From NCBI GenBank assembly GCA_009869945.1, contig WIXG01000072.1:62001-126000 (forward strand): DNA of 64,000 nt. Direction: 5' to 3'. The notes beneath the pieces are model-generated. The model did no database searches, was not told the DNA's origin, and saw only the letters and a list, made by a program, of their open reading frames with translations. The first letter of the stretch is position 1, and every line of letters starts with the position of its first letter. This DNA comes from Mesaphorura yosii. Its lineage: Eukaryota; Arthropoda; Collembola; Poduromorpha; Tullbergiidae. The position numbers were made by a program, and so were the translations under genes. Shown in pieces: positions 50,083 to 62,000 of the stretch.

Positions 50083-53000
50083 GTAAGACACTCTGCTATG
50101 TACTCCTTTTTTTTGTGCTGAACAAAACTCGAAACTTGATTTTAAGTCTTCGCTATCGAATCGATCGGATGGCCAGACAAGATCAGACACGCTCATCTTG
50201 CAAATGTGAAACTTCTTTTCCATAATCCAATACAATAGCCATAATAAAGAAATCTCATTTCATTTCTCTAAAATTTCTTATTTCGGTCCATCAGCCGTGC
50301 GTGCACAATAAGTTTGGAGTCCCGTTTAGAAATTCTTGCTCTTGACGCACTGCTACAGTTCCCGGAACCCGCATCAAAGTATTGTTTCCAGATCTACGAT
50401 AGCTTTAAATTCTTCTGTTCTCTGCAAACTCATTTATGGGGTTGACATGGCCCACAGCGCGGAAGGAGTTTTAGTTTTAATTCAAACAGGAAAGCCTTCC
50501 TGATCAACTTTGCTTGCTTTTGTATCCAAAAATAAATACTCCAGATACAAGTCACACAAAATCCAGAACTAAGTTAAATTATTATTTGCGGTGTGGCAGT
50601 ACAAATTCGCCCTTTGTTGTTTTCAGCTCACCGTGAACGTAATTGAAAGCGAACGTGTACCGTCTTTAATTTGGGAGTCGGAGCACTACTCGACGCGCAT
50701 TTCCGAGTTGGTGGCTGACTTTTCTGTTGTGGCCACCGTTCGAATCAAAGAGTCGTCAAATGGCAGCAGCAGCAGTTGGACTTCAAACTCTGCTCCCATT
50801 TTGTACGGCTTTCATAACTCTCAGGACTCGCGTTCATTAAAGATATTCACAATCGATACGTTGACTGGCGTCGTGACAGTTGCTCAAGCGTCGCTCATCG
50901 ATAGAGAAAGTTTGTCCAAGCATGTCATCACGGTGAAAGCACGAGATCCGTCAAATACCTACAGCTTTGTGCGACTGGAAATCGAAATTGAAGATGAAAA
51001 CGTACGTCACTACGTGAATCCAATTCAATTCAGACATGCCATGCATGCATGCATAAACAATTATTGAACTGTACGTGCGAGTTCACGTGTCGCATATTTT
51101 TATTTTACAGGATAACTTCCCCATCTTCACTCGACCTCGCTATGAAATCCGAATTTCCGAATCCACTCCCGTGGAAACTTTCCTCACACAGGTAAACTTT
51201 CTTCTCTAATTTCTGTTTCACGTTGCGCATCAACTGTACTTCGCAATCGTTATGGCCGGTGTTTCGGTGTTTGAATCCTCATGCAAGCAAAGGCGAGAAA
51301 TATATGAATTCAAACCTCGGTCGTGTCTGGTAAATCGCTTGAAGGTGAACAGTTCTTCAGAATGCATTGCATACGCGTCAAGCTCATTAGTCTACGTATG
51401 CAGTAACTGAATTGAATCGAAAGGAAAATAGTGGCAATGAAACGTGATTAATGGAAGTCTTCCATGTCAACTCCTGACTTTTGTAGCAAGAGCGACACTT
51501 AAAATTCTCCCCAACCATTTTGCTGCTCTTGAAGAGGACTCAAATTTTTCCTCGATTGAATGCAGTTGTTGAGGAGTAGTCGAGAAGGAGAAATGAATTC
51601 TTCCAAAGATATGCATCATTCTCAGAAGGATAGTTGAGGTTTCCAAGGGCGCATGGTGCTTACACGGAGTGTTGTGGTTTGGACTCGCTTCAGATGTTTC
51701 GACTCTAAATACTTTTGAATGTATTTTTAGATCCAAGCCTTTGATGCGGACTCTGGGGAAAATGGACGCTTGTCTTACTTCATAACATTTGGAAACGTTG
51801 GAAGCACATTCTTCATTGACAGAGACTCTGGTCGACTGTTTCTGAAGAAGGCGCTCTTAGTGCCCAAAGGAGAGACATTTTTGGAATACCACCTAATTAT
51901 CAAGGCTGTGGACCACGGCATCAACATCTTGAGTGCTACAACAAATTTGAATGTGGTCGTGACGCTGCAGTCGGAAGCAGAATTCCTCCAGCTTGATTGC
52001 TGGAATGAAGACGAATCGGACGGGAATGAATTACGACTGCGTGTGAAAGAGAATTCTTTGCCGGGAACTTACGTAACCACGATTCGTGCTGTGAACAGCG
52101 GCAGTGTTAGCTTTGAGATCGAAGAAAATAAGAACAACTTCTGGATAGATCCATCAACTGGAATAATTCTTGTGGGCAAAAACAAGGAACTCTTGGATCG
52201 TGAGATAAAATCCTCTTATGATTTGGCTGTGCGAGCAACAAACTCGGTAAGCGCTAAATGCACATCCTCAACTCGCCATTCTATCACTTAATCTAACCCC
52301 AACTGCCCTTTAAAATACACTTGGAAATTACATCATCTCAGCATTCAAACCATGCCAGGCCACACATCATCTCGCCTCATCATAACAGACACACTCACTC
52401 ACTCAGCAGTCGTAAACCATTAATGAAATGGGTCTGGCCTGGTCTCGCGTAACGCAATCAGAATGCCCTGCGCGTAGCCGACTTTTATTGCAAAGAATGA
52501 AACGCTCTGTGTTGAAATTGAGAGCTTTCATCTTTCAGACCACGACAACTTAACACCCACAGCAGATGAACAGATCTCGTTGAGTGGTTTAGAATTGCCT
52601 GTAATCGAGCACTGAAGGCAGTGCTTTAGCATTAAAAGAGACTGTCAGCTACGGTTTGATGAGGCTTTAGGCATTCTCAGAGTCATGGAGGAATTTATTC
52701 CGAAATTAGAATTAATTAAGCAGCGGGAGAAGATTATAGTATTACAGGTGCGAGATGCACACACGGACAAATGGGGCCGTGCGAGCTGCTTTACAATTTT
52801 CCAGAGAACTGCGTGCTTTAGCTTTGTGGCTGTATCCCACTGCGAATTGTGTCAAAAATGTTTTGTTGTCAATTACTGCGCTTTTGAAGTGACATGAACA
52901 AACTTTCAAACTAAACCCATGCGTCAATTAAATGCGCACAGACTTGCAAGCTTTTCAACGCAATACGCTCAGACTTAAGTTTATTACAAAGTCTTTGAGC

Positions 53001-56000
53001 AAGGGAAACATGGCATTTCCTGCACATTCACAACTAATAATTAGTTTGTGTGCACTCCAATTTGGTCTTGTCCATGCGAACAATACTTTGTTGCGCTTTC
53101 TGACTGTCCGTATTGTCGGTCGAACGCGACGTAAGCCGACTTTTGTTTGTTGTAGAGAGGCATCACGGCAATTTGCAACATGAAAATTGATATTCAAGAT
53201 GAAAATAACAACCGGCCAACGTTCAATGAGGTTTACTACGAAGGGGAAATCTCAGAAGACGCTAAAGTGGGCGCTCTCGTACTGGCCAAGATCGCTGACT
53301 CGAAGGATGCCTCTCTTATTATGAGCAAGAGTCCTCTCGTCCTGCAGGCAAGTGACTTGGACGAAGGCAGCAACGCTTTGGTGACCTACAGCATAATCGA
53401 AGATGAGATGCGGACCGTGTTCCATATGGTACCCTCGAGCGGGTCGCTGAATCTCGTAACAACGCTGGACTACGAGAGAAGATCTAATTATGTTTTCCAT
53501 GTCCGCGCCATCGACGGAGGCGGTTTGCTCTCTGAAAACATAGCCACTGTCAACGTCTCCGTCCGACCGGTTAATAACAAGGTTCCTGTTCTCAAAAGCT
53601 CCCGAGTGGATTTGTTAGTTCCGACCGCCCCGGGAGTCACGGTCCACATTTTGGAAGCCTCGGACGGGGACGGCGATACGCTCGTCTTCAACATCACTCG
53701 GGGCAATACGGAAAAGCTATTCGACATCGAGGCGCAGACTGGGAAGATTCTTGTTGGGAAAAATGGCAGCTATGCACTCGGGAAACACGTCCTGGAGATT
53801 TCTGCCAGCGATGGAAAATTCACGACCACCGCTACGATTACAATCCACGTCAAGATGATTGAACAAAACCCTGCATTTGGGTTTAGAAATCTGACCTACT
53901 TCGCGAGCACACTTGAAAACTCGACAAAAATCGTAAACGTGATTTCGCTGACTGTGGTCGGCGCTTTCATTAACGAGCACCTGCAATTCTCTATTCTGAA
54001 TCCAACTCCGTTCTTCAGAATTGGCAAAACATCGGGAGTCATTCTGACCACCGGAGTCAAATTAGATCGGGAAAAACAAAACAGGCATCGGCTTTTGGTT
54101 GAGGTAAATCTCATTTGCCATTGCCAGTCAGCGTGCGAGTGGCGCTGATAATTTTCTCCTTTCGTTGGTTCCAGGTGCGCGGTGACGACAGCAAACGCCT
54201 CGCACGCAGCGTTGTTGAAATCCAAGTTTTAGGTTAGATCGATGTCCTTCAAATAAGCAAGCATATAAAGTGCGTGCTGAATAAAGATTTTATGGCTTTA
54301 AATCTTAACTTTTCAGATATCAACGACATGTGCCCTGTATTCTACAGCCTTCCTTATTATGCAGTCGTCTCTATGGACTCTAAACCCGGAGATTTTATCT
54401 TCAAGGTAGAAAAGGGTTTTGACATGTGGCAGGCGAGGTTCACGAGAGTTGCACTTAACAACGAACTTTATTTCCTTTTTATTGCAACTAGGTGAAAGCA
54501 CTGGACGAAGACGAGGGGGAAAACAAGCTCGTGCGCTATGAACTCGTCCGCAGTCCGTTCGGAGACTTCTACGAAATAGATAAACAATTGGGCGAAATCC
54601 GCTTGCGGAGGAAGTTCGATGGAGTCGGAAATCACGAGATTATAATTAAGGCGTATGACGGAGGTAATTCAAATGTCGCCTTCGTAATGCTCGGCTTTTT
54701 CAATAACACGATGGCTTAATTTAATTGGCACTTTACCCAAACCACTGCCCGTCGTTCTTCAGGTATACCAACCTGCACCAGCGAGGCTGTCGTGCAAGTG
54801 CAAATCGTCGGTGTGGACCAGCCCGTGTTCGAGAAGCAATGGTACGAGGCCTCGGTTTCTGAGAATACAAAATTGCTGAGCCCCGTGTTGACTGTCACTG
54901 CCCACTCGAAAAACTCAGTCCTGTACTCAATCGATCCGCCGATTGATGAGTTCGACATCGACCACTTATCCGGTGCGGTATAATATTAAAATTAAACAGA
55001 ATCTTTGAAAAATGCGTGATACGTGTATCATTTTCTCCAGGCGCTATATACGTGAATGCAATACTGGATTACGAGTCGGTCCAAGAATACAAGTTTGTGG
55101 TGAAAGTCATCGACATCGTAAATACAACCTCGTCGTCTGCATTGGTGCAAATTAACATCCTAGACAGCAACGTAAGTCAAGTCATGTTGCGTGTAGTGCA
55201 TGCAGGCGAATCCGTACATTCGCTTTCAATTGTCGGTCTTGATTAACTGAAACTGAAAACGAGTTGCGACGTAATTACAACCTTCGAGAATACTTGGTCT
55301 ATAATTACCATGATCGTGATTCTATGTTTTAGGACAACATTCCGCGCTTTGAGAAAATGTCCTACTCGTTCCGCATCGCCGAGAGTCACATGCCGCCACA
55401 CGGTCTTGTAGCAACGCTCAGAGCCTTTGACGCTGACACCAACGAAAATTCAGCCATGACATTTGAACTTATCAGCAACCACCGCTCAAAGAAGCTAAAC
55501 GACTTAGATGAGACCATGGAAATTATGAAGACCTTGAGGCTTGGGCGAAGTTTAGATTGCAACGCGACGCTGTGGTTTGCCGTGCACCCAAATAAAGGCA
55601 CCTTGCTTCTCAGGCGCCCGCTAAACTACAACGCCTTCCGCGAATGCTTCTTTTCCGTTCGTGTCACGGATTCTGGAGTTCCGAGTTTGGGTTCCGAAAC
55701 TCGAGTTAGAGTTCAAGGTACACTTCACTCGAGAAGGGAGTCTTTCATTGTACATATTTTCTTGACATAAATACCTTTACTTGGCTTCACAGTCCTCAAC
55801 GCAAATAAAAACGCACCCATTTTCGAGCGAAGCATTTACGCAGCAAGAGTCACGGAAGTTGCCAAGAGGAATCACTTCATTGCAAGGGTGTCTGCCATGG
55901 ATCCTGACTTTGACACCATTAAATATGCAATTGTTCAAAGTTCACACCCCGAATCTGTCTTTGTTATCGATTCTTCAACAGGTTTGTTACTTGCATTTGG

Positions 56001-59000
56001 TTGAATCGTTCTCATTGGTAAGCATTGCTTATATGACGATTGATTTTTTCTTTCATCAGGAACTGTGATTCTGTCTCAACCAAGAATGCTCTTGAATGAG
56101 CTCAGATTCACTTTAAACATCAGTGCGACAGACCTCATTTTCACATCATACTGTAAATTAGAGGTATATTAGAAAATAACATGTACCGTTTCTTCATTTC
56201 TAGCATTTCTTTGTTTCTTTGTTGTAGATAACTGTGGATCCAAGGAACAACGTTATCCCATACTTTGCGTCATTAATATACGAGGTTGGTTGTGCCGAAA
56301 ATTGTGAAGGATGTCACATTGCCACAATCAACGCCACCGACTCAGACAGATCAATTTTTGGAAGAGTGTCGTACTCGATTGCTGACAGTGACGATCGAGA
56401 CCTGTTTCAGATAGACAAAGACGGAAATGTTCGTTTGGCGCCAGGAATGTCCATGGACCGCGAGACCAAAGACTCTCATACCTTGGAAATCCGAGCAGAA
56501 GATGGCGGAGGTTGGCTTGGTCATACTAAAATGGTTGTGAAGGTTTGTTGGACATTGGGAACTATAACTCAGTTTGACTGTTCACTAAATAATATTTTTT
56601 CAATTTAATCTCAGGTTGGAGATGTGAATGAATTTCCACCGCAGTTTTTGGTACCTGAATACCGTGTAACAATTTCTGCTAAGAAAGCACGAACCAAATC
56701 ACCAATTCTACAAGTCAACGCGATTGACCCTGACACAGAATTTGGTGTTCAGTATTCGATTGTCGATGTTTCAACACAAAATGACACAATCCAAGGTTCC
56801 AGCTACTTCATGATAAACCAAGATACTGGAGAGATTCACCTGAACATGAATGACAAAAATACATCTGCCTTTGGGAAGAGTCGGCTGGATTTCCAATTCT
56901 GGGTCAAGGCGCAGGACGAGCAGGGTTTAAACTCTCATGTTCCAATAAAGGTTATCGTGCTGATGGACGGCGACCTTTTGCCTGAAATTCAACCTCAAAA
57001 CGCAACTTTCTTCGTCAAGGAAGATGCACCGATTGGCTCCATTGTGACGACTTTCAAAGTGGTCAACATTGATGCTCCTCAGTTCCGTGTTGTCAGTCTC
57101 AATAGCGACTTCTTCCAAGTTGATCTTCAAGGCAATTTGCTGTTGAAGGCAAGACTCGACCAAGAACAAATGGACAAGCACGCGGTAAGTTCGCACGAAG
57201 ATACGCGTATCTTAATGCAAATGCTGGTACCGCGAACGATATTCTCGTAATTTAACCTTCCAGATCATTGTGTGGGCTGAATCCCAAGATGGAATTAGCG
57301 TCGTCACTTCACAGGTGACCATCCGAGTGCTGATTTCTAAAGACAAAGAGAAACCACCACATTTTAACTTGAAAATGTACCACGTTAAAGTCGCCGAAGA
57401 TTTGCCGGAAGGTTCTCTCATCTTCACAGGCAAGTTCATTTGAATATCATTAAAGCCCATGCCAGGTTACTACTTGCTTATACTATTTTTGTAACTGACA
57501 ATTTTAGCTCATGCGGTTGATGCTGACAAGAGCAGCAGAGGCAAAGTGAAAGAGAGATACATGATTGTCCCGGAAAACCACCATTTTGCGATCAACCCAG
57601 AATACGGATGGATCACTCTGATGAATGCGCTGGACTACGAGGTATGCATTCTTGAGTTGAATTTTGTCGAAAAATGTCCAGTTAGTGTGGAGTACGGCTT
57701 TTACATTGCAGACGAACATCGAACACACTTTGCATGTTATTGCAACAGACAGTGAGAAAAGACAAGCAACGGCGACTGTGGTGGTAGAAGTAAGGACGAA
57801 TTAGAATTTAAAAGTTTTACAGTATTATGAACTCACTTTAATTGTGTAGGTGTTAAACGTGAATGACATGCCCACCGTGTTTGATGAGCCGGAGCACGTC
57901 ACGTATGGTGAGTGGCTGACAGTCATTAAATGGAAAACCATGTAGTCATTATTATTCATATCGCATTTGCTTTCTCAGTAAGCGAAAACGCACCGGAAGG
58001 GACAATCCTAACGTCCCTTCACGCGCACGACTTGGATTTTGGCGATGGGGGTGAGGAGACGGCAATCACTCCCACCTACCTGAATTACTACATTGTTTCT
58101 GGAAACGAGCGAGAAACATTCAGGGTACTTTTCACGCATGTGCACGTCAGTCGCTGTAAGGTACTGAGACAAAATTTGCCATTGCAGATTAATGACGAAG
58201 GACAAGTGATCACATGGCGGAAACTTGACTGCGAAGTCACGCACGACTACAGCATGAAAATTGCGGTGACAGACGGCAATCACATTGAGTACACCAACGT
58301 GACAGTCAGAGTGATGGACATAAACGGTACGCATTCCAGGAACGAAACGGAGAATGTCATGCTATTTTACAGTTAAATTGATTTTGGTTGCAATTTATAC
58401 AGACAACGTTCCAATCTGCCCTGTCCCAGAGTATGAGCACCGAGTTCCCGAAAATTCACCGCCTGGCACGTTCCTTTTGGTCGTAGAAGCCTATGATCCA
58501 GATTACAGTAAGATATGATTAACTTAATCGTCGTGCTAATCTATTGTAAATGCACCATTAATATGGCTTATGCATTACTTCCAGGTGCACGAAGTCCAAT
58601 CTTTTCGCTTGAGGGCAACGGCGCCAAGAATTTCAAAATCGACCCGGAATCTGGGATTGTCACTGTTGAAACTAGTTTGGATGCCGAAGGTGAATTCAAT
58701 CCGTACGTCTTGACGGTTGTAGCACAAGACAGAGACGCTCCTTTCGATGAATGTACCAGCACCCTTCGTGTTTATGTGGATGACGTGAACGATTTCCATC
58801 CTAAGTGAGCGAAACAGGATATAGTGAAATATATGTATCTTTTAATCTTGATCACTTCATCATACTAATCACCCTTTCTGAATTTTAACGAAGATTTACT
58901 GAGCCCATTTACAACTTTGCGGTGAAGGAAGATGCGATGCCGGGAAGCTGGATAGGAAAAGTTCACGCCCACGACAGAGATTTGAATCCAGTCAATCACA

Positions 59001-62000
59001 AGCTCCACTACATGCTCATGTCGGTGACCTCTGGTGCAGAATTTGTAAAAGACCAGTTTGAGGTGGACGCCTCCAGTGGCATAATTTCACTCTTGAATCC
59101 TCTGGATCGTGAAATGATCGCTTCTTACAGCTTGTCCATTCAGGCAACGGACAGCGGGGCGGTGCCGTTATCAACTTTAGTCCAGGCGCATGTCGAAGTT
59201 CGGGATGTAAATGTAAGTTCTGTATTTACATGTTAAATAGATACAAGAATCCACAAGTTAGCCTTGATATATTGATATTGCAGGACAATGAGCCCTTATT
59301 TGAGCACCAATATTACGGTACATCAATTTCGGAGGTACGCAGAATGACAAGACAGCATAAATAATAACTTTTTGTACGAATGCTAAGAAAAAAACTCGTC
59401 ATATCCATATTTAGTTGGCTGAAATTTCGACGGAGGTCATCCGAGTACGCGCTACCTCGAAAGATATTGGTGTCAATGCTGAGATAACCTATGACTTAAG
59501 TACGACAGTATAATATTTTTAACTCTTTTATATACAGCTAATTACTCTGACTTTGGCTTTCTAGTTGGTGGCAACTCGTACAATCATTTCGCCATTCACA
59601 AGTCAACCGGAGTGATTACTGTGAACGCGTCCTTAGACTTCGAGAGGGTTCGAGAATATGTTTTAACCGTGCGAGCAAAGGACGCAGGAACGCCTCCTTT
59701 GTACCAACAATGCATGGTTAACATTTCCCTCATTGACGCTAATGGTAAGCAAGCGCCGATTTAGGACTATCAAATTACGAGTATCTTTGTAAAAAACATA
59801 TTATTCATTTAATCAACAGACAATCCTCCGTTGTTCAATCAAAATTCGTATTCTGTCATGATCGCGGAGGACACTCCAATTGCCACCAGTGTGATTCAGG
59901 TGCGAATTAGATTAGCCATTAGTTTAATGTGTCTTGACGTGAATAATAAATTATTTCATCTTCAATCGCAGGTTACAGCCACCGATATAGACTCTGGTGT
60001 GAACGGTATTGTCATGTAAGGCTACACGCATTTTCTTTCTGAACAAATTGGAAACACGTGAGATTAATCTCAGCTCTTTTTCCAGGTACAAATTGGGGAA
60101 TGGAGATAGGATGAATAATTTTCAAATCGACTCCCGAGGGAAAATTTACGTCGCTTCCGCCCTGGACAGGGAAATGGTAACTTCAGAATAATATCCGCCT
60201 TTTTGAAGTGCTAATTTGGATTTTATTGCTTCATAGATTCCTCAGTACACTCTTGAAGTATGGGCGGTTGATACTGGCTCACCTTCACTCTCGTCTTCCA
60301 CAACTGTTGCTGTCGAAATAACTGATGTGAATGACGAAAAGGTACATAGCAGGTACTACCGTGAATTTTGAAATGAGTTTTCTGACTTTATGTTCATTGA
60401 ATGTAGCCCATATTTTCACAAGAAAACTACTCCGCTGTAATTCAGGTGAGACTATACTATTTGAAAATTGGAGTTGAAAATATATTGAATATATTAAATT
60501 TTCGATTGACTTCGCAGGAAGATCGTCAGATTGGCTACACAATTTTAACATTCGAGGTTAATGACGCCGACGCACATCCAAATTCCGTACCTTTCAGCTG
60601 GGACTTGAGTGACTTGGATGAGGAGAAGGGAGTTCCATTGCCCTTCACGGTATCGGACTTGGGGACTCTGAACGTAGCCGGAAAACTTAATTTTCAAAGA
60701 AAGCAGTTGTACCGTCTCAGGGTCAGTAGAAAATTCAACAAATTAATTTTAACAGGTGCAGGCGATTTTATTTTTTTCCTGTACCATAATTCAGGTTCGA
60801 GTATTCGACAGCGGAAATCCACCTTTATTTTCCGATGCAAATGTCACGGTGAAGGTGGTGGAAGCCAGCCATTGGCCCCCGGTTGTATCGTCGCTGGTGG
60901 TCACGGTTTTGAGTGCCACCTCAGAATATCCAGCTGAGATTCCACTGGGAAAGATCCACGCAACAGATTTCGATGTTCATGACAAACTTGTGTACTCGCT
61001 GATCAAAACACAAGCCTCGTCCTCCTTCTTAATTGACCACATTAATGGAACGCTCAAATCTCTAACCCCGTTGCGTGAGGGAGTTTACGAGCTGGGCATT
61101 GCTGTCACAGACGGTCGTTGGACCGCAAGAGGAGACGCCTACATCAAAGTGTCCACGTTGGCAAGTTTAATGCCGGACATTCAGCTGGAACCAAATCAAA
61201 TGGAAGAGGACGCCAGCGGCAGTTCAAGAACCGTTCCTGCTGTCACGAGTGGAAAGGATATGAGCGGTTTTGGTTTAGTGCTAACCGTGAAAGGACACTC
61301 TCCACAAAGCTTGCTCGGCCGAATGTTCGCCTTCATAAACGTCATCAAAGAGGCCGTTTCCATTGACTCAACAGCAGGCGTCACTTATGAGATACTGGTG
61401 TTAAGTGTACAAGTTACAAACGATTACGCAAATGCTACAGCGTCAACTCAACAGCAAAGGAATAAACGGGAAACTGAGGTTCCATCGGTCGACGTTCTGC
61501 TGGCAGTACGAAGCACGAGCGATGGATCATTCGTGCAGCCTCATTTGCTAATCAAGAAATTGCGATTTGCGATTGCACAGCTTGAAGCGGTGCTAGGGGC
61601 AAAAGTAACGAAAATTGTCAACGACATTTGTAACAGCACTTCATGCGAACACGGACAGTAAGCTCCATATTCAATTTTAATATTTATTTTGGAATACACT
61701 GACATGCTTCCAATGTTTCCTATATTTTATATAGATGCAAGACAATTGTTGTATTTGAGGGGACTCAAAGTCTTATCTCAACCGAAACGATGAGTTTAAT
61801 CACGCCAAATCACTATCTGGACACAATTTGTTATTGCTCTGCTGGCTTTGGAGGTAGTATATTTGGATAAGTTACCCAACAACGAAATTCTGATTTCTAA
61901 CGCTTTATTTCAGGCACTCGATGTGAAAAAGTTATTAACGCATGTGCCAATTCTGAATGTCATCTCACTGGCCACGTTTGTGTGCCAGATACTTCAGCTA

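Noticed and set aside
52685-52897. A possible extra cadherin exon starting MEEFIPKLELIKQ
   Set aside because: No acceptor in phase precedes it, it lacks cadherin motifs, and exon 12 joins exon 13 (53156) in frame without it.
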